This document shows positions 25,592 through 34,751 of a DNA stretch of 64,000 nt, piece by piece. Source of the DNA: Butyricicoccus sp. Marseille-Q5471 (GTDB lineage Bacteria; Bacillota; Clostridia; Oscillospirales; Butyricicoccaceae); contig NZ_CATNVC010000010.1 in assembly GCF_951230135.1 (NCBI RefSeq), positions 32,460 through 96,459 of the forward strand, in the 5' to 3' direction. The notes under the pieces are model-generated. The model was not told the DNA's origin. It saw only the letters and a program-made list of their open reading frames with translations, and did not search any database. The stretch's first letter is position 1. Every line of letters begins with the position of its first letter. Position numbers and translations under genes: made by a program.

Positions 25592-26347
25592 TTAAAAAAG
25601 TCCGAAATACCAACCGAGCATTGCGTCTCCCCAGAGAAGGGAGAGCATTACGCCCGCGGCAAGATAAGGCCCGAGCGCCAAATCACGGCCTGCGCCGCAC
25701 AGCTTCATGCGGGCAACATGGATGATTGACCCGAGCAGGCAGCCCAGAAAAAAGGCGAGCAGATTGAGCCGAAATCCCAGAAACAGGCCGCAGCCGGCCA
25801 TCAGCTTCACATCGCCGCCGCCGACAGCCGCGCCGCCGGACAAAAATAGAATCAGCAGCAGCAGGCCGCTGACGGTGATAAATCCCAGTAAATGACTGGG
25901 CCAATTGTCAAGATGTAAAAAAAGCCGGAGTACGCCGAGGACGGCGATGGTAATCGTCGTCCCGGGCGGAATCTCACGGGTGCGGGCGTCGATGACCGAC
26001 GCCACAAGCAGTGCTGAGGCAAGAAAACAGCTCAGCAAGGTGTCGAGCGAAAGCCCGAAGCGGTGGTAGACCAGCATCCAAAGCACGCCGTTTGCCGCCT
26101 CAATTAGGGGATATTGGACGGAAATGGAGCTGTGGCAGCCGGAACACCGACCCCGCAGGGCAAGCCAGCTAAACAGGGGAACCAGCTCCCACCAGTTCAG
26201 CTGTTTGCCGCATGTGGTGCAGTGGGAGGACCCAAAGACGACACTTTCCCCCATCGGAATGCGCAGGATGCATACATTGAGAAAGCTGCCCACGGTAATG
26301 CCGAAGAGGAATACGATTATGAAGTTGAGCATCGTCAGAAAGTCCAT
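25592..26347 (-). CDS. pilD: Prepilin peptidase/N-methyltransferase PilD
   Basis: A 251-residue polytopic aspartic protease. The N-terminal domain has the two zinc CxxC pairs ('CTTCG' and 'CSGCH'). The catalytic aspartates are in 'VIDARTREIPP' and 'GGGDVKLMAG' (GxGD). It cuts prepilins after the Gly of the leader and methylates the new N-terminus. It sits between pilA and pilM, and all prepilins in this operon carry its recognition site. Confidence 0.95.
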   Translation of the reverse strand: MDFLTMLNFIIVFLFGITVGSFLNVCILRIPMGESVVFGSSHCTTCGKQLNWWELVPLFSWLALRGRCSGCHSSISVQYPLIEAANGVLWMLVYHRFGLSLDTLLSCFLASALLVASVIDARTREIPPGTTITIAVLGVLRLFLHLDNWPSHLLGFITVSGLLLLILFLSGGAAVGGGDVKLMAGCGLFLGFRLNLLAFFLGCLLGSIIHVARMKLCGAGRDLALGPYLAAGVMLSLLWGDAMLGWYFGLF

Positions 26348-26373
26348 TTAGAGAGTTCCTTTTGTGTTTGAAA

Positions 26374-26835
26374 TTAAGCTGTCCATGCACCGGTAGCGCC
26401 GGTAGAAGTAACAGTAATGGTGTATGTTGCACATTTGGTTCCAGCGGCCTCAGCCTTTGCAGCGGTGCCCTTGTTTTGTATTTTGATTTTATTCCAATTG
26501 GGATCTGCGGCATTAAGTGCAGCTTCAAGGTCGCTATCAATACTAGTAGAAGTTACGCCGGTGGAGGTAACGGTAATTGTGCTTCCGGTGACATCCTTGC
26601 CATCTTCACCACACTGAACAATACCTACCTGCACTTCGTGCAACAGCGTAGCCACGGTGTTTTGGTCAGTGGACCAGCGGGATTTATCAACATACTTAAT
26701 GTACTGCGGAGCCAGAACAGCGGCCAGAACAGCGATAATCGCGATAACGATAATCAGTTCGACCAGAGTAAAGCCCTTATTCTTATTCTTACGATTCTTC
26801 TGAAGCTTGTTCATCTGATTAACCATAAAGTTCAT
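26374..26835 (-). CDS. pilA: Major type IV pilin
   Basis: A 153-residue prepilin. The leader of 21 residues ends 'KNKG', followed by 'FTLVELIIVIAIIAVLAAVL' with Glu at +5. The head is short, Thr/Ser-rich, with two cysteines (in 'VQCGED' and 'TKCATY') that may form a disulphide. The 92-base gap before it, the largest in this part of the operon, and its own AGAGAGGACG ribosome-binding site fit separate high expression. Confidence 0.9.
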   Translation of the reverse strand: MNFMVNQMNKLQKNRKNKNKGFTLVELIIVIAIIAVLAAVLAPQYIKYVDKSRWSTDQNTVATLLHEVQVGIVQCGEDGKDVTGSTITVTSTGVTSTSIDSDLEAALNAADPNWNKIKIQNKGTAAKAEAAGTKCATYTITVTSTGATGAWTA

Positions 26836-26927
26836 GAGTTTCGTCCTCTCTTTATTTGTGATTTTTTTATAAACCCGGCCGCGCCCCTTCGCGCCCGATG
26901 GTTCACTTAGTTAAATGCCCTGTCGGT

Positions 26928-28145
26928 TTACAGGCTGTCCAAACCGGTGTACATCGCGCCCATTGGCATGATGACCGCCATGACGATTGTGCCGACAACC
27001 AGAGCCAGTACAACGATAATCAGCGGCTCGAGCATCGCCATCACCTGCTGCGTGGCCAGTTCGACTTCTTCGTCGTAGTAATCGGCCAGTCGGGTGAGCA
27101 TGCCGTCCAAATCGCCGGTTTCCTCGCCAATGCCCATCATATGGTGCACAAGCGGCGGGAACAGCCCGCAGCGGGCAATCGTTTGGGAAATGGGTTCGCC
27201 CATAGCGACATCGTCTTTGCCGTCCAGCAGCGCTTCTTTAAAGAAAAGATTGCTCATGGTGTTGCCGGTGATTTCCATTGCGTCAATCAGCGGAATGCCT
27301 GCCGCCAGAAGCGTGCTCAGCGTGCGGGACATGCGCGCGGCCGCGGTCTTAACGGTGAGCTTGCCGAGCACCGGCATTTTCATGCCGATGCGTCCGAACA
27401 GCCGCTGTCCGGCTTCGGTGGTTCTGGCATAGCGCACCCAAAAGACAAATCCGGCAATCAGCAGCAGCACCAGCCACCAGTAAACCTGCATGAACTGGCT
27501 CGCGGCGATGACGGCCTTCGTCACGGCGGGCAGCTCGACACCTAAATCGAGCAGCATGTCCTCAAAAGTTGGAATAACGAAGGTGAGCAGCATCAGTACA
27601 ACGGCGAATGCCACCACGCAGACGACAATCGGATAAATCGAAGCCTTTTTGACAAGCCCTTTGAGCTTCGCGTCCTTTTCAAAATGGTCGGCCATACGGG
27701 AAAACGAGGTTTCCAGACTGCCGGAGGCTTCGCCGGCGGCGACCATGGTAACGAATAAATCGGTAAACACGCGGGGATAGTCGCGCATGGCTTCCGAAAG
27801 GGAAGCGCCAGCCTGAATGGACAGGCGGCAGCCGTTGACGGCGGCGGCAAGCAGCTTGTTTTCCGTCTGCTCGGCAAGCATTTCGAGTGCCGAGGTGACA
27901 GGCACGCCGGCGGACACGATGCTGACGAACTGGCGGCAGAACACCGCCAAATCGCGCGGCTTCGGCTTGCGCTGTAAAAAGCTGATTTCTACGTTTTTGG
28001 ACAGTGCGCCTGCTTCGTCCAGAGAAATCAGCGTGCTGCCGTCACGCTTGAGCTGACTGGCGGCTTGATCGCGGGAATCAGCTTCCAGTGTGCCCTTTCT
28101 AGTTTTTCCGGCCGCATCGAGCGCAACATATGCAAAGGTGGCCAT
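26928..28145 (-). CDS. pilC: Type IV pilus platform protein PilC
   Basis: A 405-residue inner-membrane platform protein with two GspF domains. The first has 'FCRQFVSIVSAGVPVTSALE' and 'GEASGSLETSF', the second 'MSRTLSTLLAAGIPLIDAME' and 'GEETGDLDGML'. Three membrane helices are present. The start is ATG at 28145 ('MATFAYVALDAAGKT'), the usual family start. PilC links the PilB and PilT motors to the pilus base. Confidence 0.95.
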   Translation of the reverse strand: MATFAYVALDAAGKTRKGTLEADSRDQAASQLKRDGSTLISLDEAGALSKNVEISFLQRKPKPRDLAVFCRQFVSIVSAGVPVTSALEMLAEQTENKLLAAAVNGCRLSIQAGASLSEAMRDYPRVFTDLFVTMVAAGEASGSLETSFSRMADHFEKDAKLKGLVKKASIYPIVVCVVAFAVVLMLLTFVIPTFEDMLLDLGVELPAVTKAVIAASQFMQVYWWLVLLLIAGFVFWVRYARTTEAGQRLFGRIGMKMPVLGKLTVKTAAARMSRTLSTLLAAGIPLIDAMEITGNTMSNLFFKEALLDGKDDVAMGEPISQTIARCGLFPPLVHHMMGIGEETGDLDGMLTRLADYYDEEVELATQQVMAMLEPLIIVVLALVVGTIVMAVIMPMGAMYTGLDSL

Positions 28146-28202
28146 AGTATCACATCCAATATTCAAAATGGGAAAAGAGGAGCGTGCCGCAAACAGACAG
28201 CA

Positions 28203-29258
28203 TTACAGCAGTCGCTTAGACAGTGTGGCACGATCCTGCGCAAAGGCCAGTGCCTCCTCGCGGCTGATTTCTCCGGCCTGAAAGAGGTCGAGCAGCGCGT
28301 CGTCCATCGTGCGCATGCCTGCCTTGCGGTTGGTCTGCATGACGGAGGGAATCTGGAACGTTTTGCCTTCGCGAATGTGGTTGCGCACCGCGCTGTTGGT
28401 CATCATGATTTCCATGGCTGCCACACGACCGTGACCGGACTGCTTGGGCAGCAGCTGCTGCGAGACGACACACTCCAGCACATCGGCCAGCTGTGTGCGA
28501 ATCTGCTGCTGCTGATAGGGCGGGAACACATCAATAATACGGTCGATGGTGTTTGCCGCGCCCACGGTATGCAGGGTCGAGAAGACAAGGTGTCCTGTTT
28601 CCGCAGCGGTTACCGCGGTGGAAATCGTCTCAAGGTCGCGCATTTCGCCGACCAGAATTACGTCCGGATCCTGTCGGAGCGCTGCGCGCAGGGCAGAAGC
28701 GTAACTCGCGGAGTCGCTGCCCATTTCGCGCTGATTGACGATGGATTTCTGGTGGCGGTGCAGGTATTCAATCGGATCTTCCAGTGTGATGATGTGGTGG
28801 GTGTATTTCTGATTAATAATGTTGATAAGCGAAGCGAGCGTGGTCGATTTGCCGCTGCCGGTTGCGCCGGTAACCAGCACAAGACCGCGCTTTTTATCGC
28901 ACACGGATACGACGGAATCGGGAATGCCCAGCTCCTGTGGACTGGGAATGCGCAAATTCAAAATACGCGCGACCAGTGCCATCGTGCCGCGTTGATGGAA
29001 CACATTAATACGAAACCGTCCGACCTGGGGGATGGAGTAGGCAAAGTCCACTTCGCCCAAATCGGCAAGCACCGCTTTGTGATGATCCGTCATAATGCTC
29101 TCAGCCAAAAGGCGAACATCATCCGGCATGCAGATTCCCTCGGCAATCGGCGTCAGCTCGCCGTCGATACGGGCGGTGGGCGGGATGCCAACGCTCAGGT
29201 GCATATCGGAGGCGCGGCGCTCAAGCGCCAGTGTAATCAGCTCTTCAAAAGTTTGCAT
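28203..29258 (-). CDS. pilT: Pilus retraction ATPase PilT
   Basis: A 351-residue hexameric ATPase. Walker A 'GATGSGKSTT' (about residue 130), Asp box 'TLEDPIEYLH', Walker B 'ILVGEMRDLET', His box 'GHLVFSTLHT' and the PilT signature-like 'IRTQLADVLECVVSQQLLP' are all present. The presence of PilT means the pili can retract, so twitching or DNA uptake is possible. It lies 29 bases after pilB. Confidence 0.95.
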   Translation of the reverse strand: MQTFEELITLALERRASDMHLSVGIPPTARIDGELTPIAEGICMPDDVRLLAESIMTDHHKAVLADLGEVDFAYSIPQVGRFRINVFHQRGTMALVARILNLRIPSPQELGIPDSVVSVCDKKRGLVLVTGATGSGKSTTLASLINIINQKYTHHIITLEDPIEYLHRHQKSIVNQREMGSDSASYASALRAALRQDPDVILVGEMRDLETISTAVTAAETGHLVFSTLHTVGAANTIDRIIDVFPPYQQQQIRTQLADVLECVVSQQLLPKQSGHGRVAAMEIMMTNSAVRNHIREGKTFQIPSVMQTNRKAGMRTMDDALLDLFQAGEISREEALAFAQDRATLSKRLL

Positions 29259-29287
29259 GTTTGAAAGATTCCTCTCTCCGTTGCAGG

Positions 29288-30982
29288 TCAGCCGTCAAAG
29301 GAGACCTTCAGCATTTCATCGACGGTAGTAACCCCTTCCAGCACATAGTACGCCGCACTCATGCGCAGGGTATGCATGCCTTGGGTAAGCGCCGCATCAC
29401 GAATCTGCTCGGTAGAGCCGCGCGACGTGATGATATTTTTCAGTTCAGGCGTCATTTCCATGATTTCGTATACGCCGATTCGGCCGTAGAAACCGGTATC
29501 GCCGCACAGCGGGCAGCCGCAGGGATCGTAGACGGTAATGTCTTCCGACGCAGAGACGCCGAGCAGCGTCTTTTCTACTTCGGTTGCGGGACGGGGCTTG
29601 CGGCAGGCCTTGCACAGCTTGCGAACAAGTCGCTGGGCGATAACGCCCACCACGGAATCGGCCAGCAAGTAGGACTCCAGACCCATGTCCAACAGACGCG
29701 TGATGGTGGCAGCGGAGCTGTTGGTATGGAGGGTACTGACCACGAGGTGACCGGTGATGGAAGCCTGAACGGCAATTGCGGCAGTCTCGTAGTCACGAAT
29801 CTCGCCAATCATAATGATATCCGGGTCCTGACGCAAGATAGCGCGCAGGGCGGTGGCAAAGGTCAAATCCGCTTTGGGATTGACTTGCACCTGGTTGATG
29901 CCTGCAATATTGGCTTCCACAGGGTCTTCAACTGTAATAATGTTAACGCTTTCGCGGTTCAGCTCGGAAAGCGCGGTGTACAGTGTGGTGGATTTGCCGC
30001 TGCCCGTAGGGCCGGTGACCAATATGATGCCGTTTGGGTTCGCCAGAATATGCTCAAACCGGTTCAGCTCCCAACTCTGCATGCCGAGCTCGGCCTTGGT
30101 GCGGGTCAGCGCAGTAGAAGAAGCCAAACGCATAACGATCTTCTCACCATAAGAGGAGGGAAGGATGGAAACACGGATGTCGTACTCATTACGGTCAACC
30201 ACGAGGGTGATGCGTCCGTCCTGCGGCTTGCGCTTTTCGGAAATATCCATTCCGCCCATGATTTTGATACGCGTGACAATGGCGGGCAGCAGGCTGATGT
30301 CATACAGCATTTTCTCAGCCAGCACACCGTCGATACGATAGCGCACACGTACCTTCTTTTCCAGTGCATCCAGATGAATATCACTCGCGCGCTGACGCAC
30401 GGCTTGCTCAATGATGGAGCGCACCAGCTGTACGATTGGGGCGTTATCCACCTCGGACTGTTCTTCTTCTGCCGCCGCAGCAAGCTGCTGCAGCTGCGTT
30501 TCGCGCTCCTTGGTGTATTGCTCGGCCGCGGACATTGCTTCATCCGTGCCGAAATATTTATCCAGTACCGCGTTAATTTCGCCAACTGTGGCAATGCGCG
30601 GCTCAATAACGCAGTTGGTAATAATAGAAATATCATCCTGCGCGACCATGTCCAACGGGTCGGACATCGCGAGGATGAGTGCATTATTATCAAAGGTAAT
30701 CGGAAGGACGGTATGCTTGCGCAGCACGGAACCGCTGACAAGACCGATGATGTCGCTGTCAATCCGGATGCCGCGCAGGTCAATACGGGGGATGCCAAGC
30801 TGCACCTCCAGAACGTTGACGATATCATCGTCGGTGACCGCGCCTTGTTCCACTAAACAATCGCCCAAATGCTTGTGATTCTTTGCCTGTAGGGTTAGTG
30901 CGGCATGCAGCTGCTCTTCCGTTATAATGCCGCGCATGACCAGCAAATCACCCAAGCGGTACTTTGCCTTTTCCAGCTTCAT
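29288..30982 (-). CDS. pilB: Pilus extension ATPase PilB
   Basis: A 564-residue GspE/PilB ATPase. The N-terminal MshEN-type domain ('RLGDLLVMRGIITEEQLHAA', with the repeat 'LGDCLVEQGAVTDDDIVNVL') is of the kind that can bind c-di-GMP. Walker A 'GPTGSGKSTT', Asp box 'TVEDPVE', Walker B 'IMIGEIRDYET' and four zinc cysteines ('CKAC', 'CPLC') follow. The start at 30982 has GGAG 8 bases upstream; an ATG at 30994 lacks correct spacing. First gene of the twelve-gene pilus operon. Confidence 0.95.
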   Translation of the reverse strand: MKLEKAKYRLGDLLVMRGIITEEQLHAALTLQAKNHKHLGDCLVEQGAVTDDDIVNVLEVQLGIPRIDLRGIRIDSDIIGLVSGSVLRKHTVLPITFDNNALILAMSDPLDMVAQDDISIITNCVIEPRIATVGEINAVLDKYFGTDEAMSAAEQYTKERETQLQQLAAAAEEEQSEVDNAPIVQLVRSIIEQAVRQRASDIHLDALEKKVRVRYRIDGVLAEKMLYDISLLPAIVTRIKIMGGMDISEKRKPQDGRITLVVDRNEYDIRVSILPSSYGEKIVMRLASSTALTRTKAELGMQSWELNRFEHILANPNGIILVTGPTGSGKSTTLYTALSELNRESVNIITVEDPVEANIAGINQVQVNPKADLTFATALRAILRQDPDIIMIGEIRDYETAAIAVQASITGHLVVSTLHTNSSAATITRLLDMGLESYLLADSVVGVIAQRLVRKLCKACRKPRPATEVEKTLLGVSASEDITVYDPCGCPLCGDTGFYGRIGVYEIMEMTPELKNIITSRGSTEQIRDAALTQGMHTLRMSAAYYVLEGVTTVDEMLKVSFDG

Positions 30983-31105
30983 AGTTCGCTCCATATCCTA
31001 TACCATGCATTCAAAATGGGTCCCACATTCAAAAATAGGGAACAAATTCGATAAATGCATAAAAACCCCAACAAGTGTTGAAATATCTAAACTCTATTCT
31101 TCTAT

Positions 31106-31134
31106 ATTTTAATGAGTTTGGAATTGCGTGTCAA
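31106..31134 (-). promoter_or_regulatory. Promoter of the type IV pilus operon
   Basis: On the minus strand TTGACA (31134-31129), a 17-base spacer and TAAAAT (31111-31106) precede pilB by about 120 bases. The leader includes a small CAACA/TGTTG hairpin followed by GGGGTTTTT. I looked for the known c-di-GMP riboswitch cores in the AT-rich interval 30983-31365 and saw none. Confidence 0.8.
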
Positions 31135-31275
31135 CAAGTTGTGACAAGAATTTTAACTATTTCTGAATAAATTGTAAATAGAACAATTTATTGCTGATTA
31201 AATATTGGAAAATTCGTGATTATCAATCATACCTTTGTACTAACATTTGAGGAATGAGAAATTTCACGCTTTTTA

Positions 31276-31304
31276 TTGTAAGTAGAGACAAAATAGAATA
31301 GAAT
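31276..31304 (+). promoter_or_regulatory. Candidate promoter of the VWA gene
   Basis: TTGTAA (31276-31281), a 17-base spacer and TAGAAT (31299-31304) lie 62 bases before the VWA gene, divergent from the pilus promoter. Confidence 0.5.
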
Positions 31305-31365
31305 ATTATTTATTGTAATATAAGAGATACACGCCGTTACTCAGGCCGGCTAGGGGGAATAGGCA

Positions 31366-32799
31366 ATGCGACAGAAATATTTACTATGCATTTTTTTACT
31401 GGTGACAATGCTGCTGCCGCCAACGGCCGGAGCTGCAACCATCGAACAGGTGCAGGCGGTCATGCCTGAAATCAGCGTCTATCTGCATGATGACGACGGC
31501 GCAGTCGCACAGTGCGATAAGAATCAGATCAAGGCAACATTGGAGGGGGAGGCGCTTACGGTAGACAGCCTTACTCCTTCGGAACAGGGAGTGTTTTACA
31601 TCTTCATGATGGATGTTTCCGCCTCTATTCCGTCCGCATATTTCCAGTCAGCTAAACAGGCGGTACTGGATACTTACAGCAAAATGCGGCAGCAGGATCG
31701 GTTGGCGGTCATTTCGTTCGGCAGCGAAGTGCGGCTGCTGCTCGATGGCAGCGAGTCCCCTGAGCAGGTGACTGCGGCACTGGATAACCTGGCATGCAAA
31801 GATGTGCATACCCGGTTCTATGAAGCGATGAATCTGCTGATTCAAACGGCGAGTGAGGTTGAGGACATGCGACGCGTTGCCGTCGTGATTTCCGATGGAG
31901 TCGACGATGCCGATGCAACGATGTCGCGGCAGGAGTTGGAGCGCCTGCTGCAGCAGAGCGGTGTGGCGGTATATGCGTTGGGCATTGACACGGTGACCGC
32001 CGAAGCAGCGGAGAGTTTTCGCAGCTTTATCCGCCTTTCCGGTGGAGAATTGTATCTGTTTTCACCCAATACGGTGGACGCGGTGTTAAGCGATTTACTG
32101 AGCCGAATCGGCGGAATTTGGAAACTGGGGCTGCGGGCAAACCACAATCTGGCCGATGGACAAGCCCACACGCTGACTGTGGAGTTGGGTGTGGCGGGTT
32201 CGGTGACTGCACAGGTGCTTACCGAACAGTGGACGCCGGATGATAAGCCGCCGTATCTGCTGTCCTGCGAGGCAGATGCAGACGCGGGGACCATTACATT
32301 GGGGTTTAGCGAGCCGGTCAGTGGATTGGATCGGCTGGAGAGCTATGTGCTGCATGACCCGGAAGGACAGCTTGTCCCTGTATCCATTTCATCGGCTGAG
32401 CGTGACCGTGTCGTGCTTGCGGTGCAGGGACTGACCGAGCAGGCCGGTTGGATGCTGGATGTAGAGGGCCTGACCGATTTGTCGATGGAAAAAAATTCGA
32501 TGGCGGAGTTGTCTGTTCCGCTGTTTAATGAAGCTGGGGTGACAGAGCTCAGCAAGACAACAGAGGACACGGCGGCAGTTCCGTCCGGCCGCAAAGAAGG
32601 TCTGCATGCGCTGGTTCTTTTGGCGGCAGTAATCCTGGGCGTTGTCATCCTTGCGGTGCTGCTAGTGCTTTGGGTAAAATTCCGGCATAAAAAACCGCGT
32701 GAGAAAACGGAAGAGAAGCCGGCACAGCCAGCGGGCAAGCAAACGGTTCGGTTTTTGTTCCAGTCGGACGAGTCGGCAGATCATTCACGCAAAAAGTAA
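31366..32799 (+). CDS. VWA-domain single-pass membrane protein
   Basis: A 477-residue protein with a signal peptide (residues 1-23, cleavage near 'AGAAT'). The VWA domain (about 75-255) has an intact metal-dependent adhesion site: D83-x-S85-x-S87 ('DVSAS'), Thr149 ('DVHTRF') and Asp177 ('ISDGVDD'). A beta-sandwich region follows, then a membrane helix ('LVLLAAVILGVVILAVLLVL') and a basic cytoplasmic tail of about 40 residues. VWA domains bind protein ligands and occur on some pilus tips; this one is membrane anchored. It is divergent from the pilus operon inside the element and could be a surface receptor or pilus partner. Confidence 0.85.
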   Translation: MRQKYLLCIFLLVTMLLPPTAGAATIEQVQAVMPEISVYLHDDDGAVAQCDKNQIKATLEGEALTVDSLTPSEQGVFYIFMMDVSASIPSAYFQSAKQAVLDTYSKMRQQDRLAVISFGSEVRLLLDGSESPEQVTAALDNLACKDVHTRFYEAMNLLIQTASEVEDMRRVAVVISDGVDDADATMSRQELERLLQQSGVAVYALGIDTVTAEAAESFRSFIRLSGGELYLFSPNTVDAVLSDLLSRIGGIWKLGLRANHNLADGQAHTLTVELGVAGSVTAQVLTEQWTPDDKPPYLLSCEADADAGTITLGFSEPVSGLDRLESYVLHDPEGQLVPVSISSAERDRVVLAVQGLTEQAGWMLDVEGLTDLSMEKNSMAELSVPLFNEAGVTELSKTTEDTAAVPSGRKEGLHALVLLAAVILGVVILAVLLVLWVKFRHKKPREKTEEKPAQPAGKQTVRFLFQSDESADHSRKK

Positions 32800-32866
32800 A
32801 TCAAACATGCTTTAAAGTGAGAAAATTCTTCAAAATTATGCGCGTTTATACAATATAATACAGTAC

Positions 32867-32921
32867 TTGCGTCTGTGAGCGTGTTGTGGTACAATACTCC
32901 TTGCTCGTTGCGCGCGCAACG
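32867..32921 (+). promoter_or_regulatory. Promoter and palindromic operator of MATE-marR
   Basis: TTGCGT (32867-32872), a 17-base spacer and TACAAT (32890-32895) form the promoter. CGTTGCGCGCGCAACG (32906-32921) is a perfect 16-bp palindrome just after the predicted start. It is a likely site for the MarR protein encoded at the end of the operon. Confidence 0.75.
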
Positions 32922-32941
32922 AAATTTGAAAGGAGTATTCT

Positions 32942-34342
32942 ATGAGCAGCAAAGCAGTAAATTCAACATTGGGTGAGGAGAAAATCGGGAAGCTGATTTT
33001 GAAATACTCTGTCCCCGCAATCATTGGACAGATTGTAAACATGCTGTACAGCGTGGTGGATAGAATCTATATCGGCAATATTCCGGGCGTGGGAGGACTG
33101 GCGATTACCGGCGTTGGCATTACGATGCCGATTACGATGATTATCACAGGACTTGGCATGCTCGTCGGCATCGGCGCCGCGGCAAATATCTCTTTGGCGT
33201 TCGGTAAGGGAGAGCCGGATCGCGCCAAAAAGATTCTGGCAAACGGCATCGTCGGTACGGCAATTATCAGTATTTTAACTGCCATCCTAGGCAATCTATT
33301 TGCACCGCAGATTATGCAGCTATTCGGCGCGACTGACGTAACAATGCCCTTCGCCTTGACGTATCTGCGCCCCATTCTCTTCGGTACAATCTTTAATTTG
33401 ACTGCATTTGGCCTCAATGGTTGTATCAGCAGTGACGGCAATCCAAAGCGCGGCATGATGACGATGGTAATCGGTGCGGCCATTAATATCATTTTGGATC
33501 CTATCTTCATCTTTGGCCTTGATATGGGTATCGCAGGTGCAGCCTATGCAACGGTGATTTCGCAGATGGCCGCCTCCGGCTGGCTGTTGTTCTACTTCTT
33601 CCGCAGCAAGAAGGCAAACATCAAGCTGAAACTTGCTGACTTAGGGTTGGACTGGTCCATCATGAAGAACATCCTGAGCATCGGCTCGGCACCTTTCCTG
33701 ATGCAGTTTTCGAGCAGCATCGTGCAGCTGCTTTCCAACAATGCGCTGCTGACTTATGGCGGCGACTTGGCAATCGGCGCAATGGCAGTTATTACATCGA
33801 TTTGTTCCATATTTATTATGCCGATTATTGGCCTGACGCATGGCTGTCAGCCGATTATGGGATATAATTTCGGCGCAAAAAAGTATGCGCGTGTTCGCCA
33901 GACCTACTCGCGCGTTCTCATGATTGTCACAGCGGTGCTGCTTCTGGGATATGCCGGCATCATGCTGATTCCGAACCTGCTCGTCCGATGCTTTTCGCCA
34001 GATGCGGCACTGTCACAGATTGCAGTGGACGGCATGCGCATTTATCTGTTCATGCTGCCGCTGATTGGCATTCAAATGGTATCAACAACCTATTTCCAGT
34101 CGGTTGGCAAGCCGGTGTTTGCGATGATTATCGGCCTGACGCGCCAAGTGATTTTCCTTGTTCCTGCATTTATCATTCTGCCGAAGATTTACGGTCTTCG
34201 CGGCGTGTGGTATGCAGGACCGGTTGCGGATTTACTGGCTGTTTCCCTGTCGGCGATACTGATTGTGCGGGAGTTTAAAAAAATTCATCGGTTAGAAGAT
34301 TCGGAGGACAACAATGAGCGAAAAGCAGAAGAATACGCTTGA
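32942..34342 (+). CDS. MATE-family efflux transporter
   Basis: A 466-residue, twelve-helix MATE transporter (two repeats of six helices), full length and intact. 'SVPAIIGQIVNMLYSVVDRIYIG' at the N-terminus and 'GLTHGCQPIMGYNFGAKKYA' in the second half are hallmarks of the DinF/MepA-like branch, which exports cationic drugs or other metabolites using Na+ or H+. AAAGGAG precedes the ATG. It overlaps the following marR gene by 29 bases. Confidence 0.93.
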   Translation: MSSKAVNSTLGEEKIGKLILKYSVPAIIGQIVNMLYSVVDRIYIGNIPGVGGLAITGVGITMPITMIITGLGMLVGIGAAANISLAFGKGEPDRAKKILANGIVGTAIISILTAILGNLFAPQIMQLFGATDVTMPFALTYLRPILFGTIFNLTAFGLNGCISSDGNPKRGMMTMVIGAAINIILDPIFIFGLDMGIAGAAYATVISQMAASGWLLFYFFRSKKANIKLKLADLGLDWSIMKNILSIGSAPFLMQFSSSIVQLLSNNALLTYGGDLAIGAMAVITSICSIFIMPIIGLTHGCQPIMGYNFGAKKYARVRQTYSRVLMIVTAVLLLGYAGIMLIPNLLVRCFSPDAALSQIAVDGMRIYLFMLPLIGIQMVSTTYFQSVGKPVFAMIIGLTRQVIFLVPAFIILPKIYGLRGVWYAGPVADLLAVSLSAILIVREFKKIHRLEDSEDNNERKAEEYA

Positions 34343-34751
34343 CCCTGTCAGCTATTATTTGGGACATCTTCATCGCTTGAGCACTATTTATTTGTCAAAA
34401 CAGTTTGCGGACCTGTCCATCGGCTTTGGACAATATCTGTTCCTGATGCATTTGTACGGCGAGAACGGACTGCGGCACGAAGAGCTGACGGCGCGGTTGC
34501 ATGTCGATAAATCCACCACGACACGTGCCATCACCAAGCTGTACGAAGCTGGATATGTCACGGTAAAGCAGGAGGATATTGACAAGCGAAAGTTCAGAAT
34601 CTATCTGACTGACAAGGCGATAGAGCAAAAAAAGACCATTCTGAAAATCGCCGACGAATGGGAAGCACGTCTTGTGGAATGCCTCGAGCCCGAGGAGCAG
34701 AAAGAGCTGTTTCGCCTGCTGAAAAAGATGGCTGATAATCAGCCGGAGTAA
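34314..34751 (+). CDS. MarR-family regulator of the element's MATE operon
   Basis: A 145-residue winged-helix repressor ('LTARLHVDKSTTTRAITKLYEAGYV' HTH and a 'DIDKRKFRIYLTDKA' wing). The start lies inside the MATE gene in another frame, with GGAGGACAAC before ATG. It probably autoregulates through the palindrome at 32906. Its 3' end overlaps the tail of the truncated dpaA frame on the other strand by 13 bases. Confidence 0.9.
   Translation: MSEKQKNTLDPVSYYLGHLHRLSTIYLSKQFADLSIGFGQYLFLMHLYGENGLRHEELTARLHVDKSTTTRAITKLYEAGYVTVKQEDIDKRKFRIYLTDKAIEQKKTILKIADEWEARLVECLEPEEQKELFRLLKKMADNQPE

Noticed and set aside
26836..26927. Terminator or small RNA between pilC and pilA
   Set aside because: The GC-rich stretch has only imperfect pairing and no T-run; it may be a processing site but cannot be called.
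28160..31030. Shared 12-base ATTCAAAATGGG before pilC and pilB
   Set aside because: Only two clear copies (near 28161 and 31010), with no dyad or consistent position, so chance is likely.
30983..31365. c-di-GMP riboswitch before the pilus operon
   Set aside because: The AT-rich interval lacks the conserved cores of the class I and II c-di-GMP riboswitches as I know them; only a promoter and a weak hairpin are supported.
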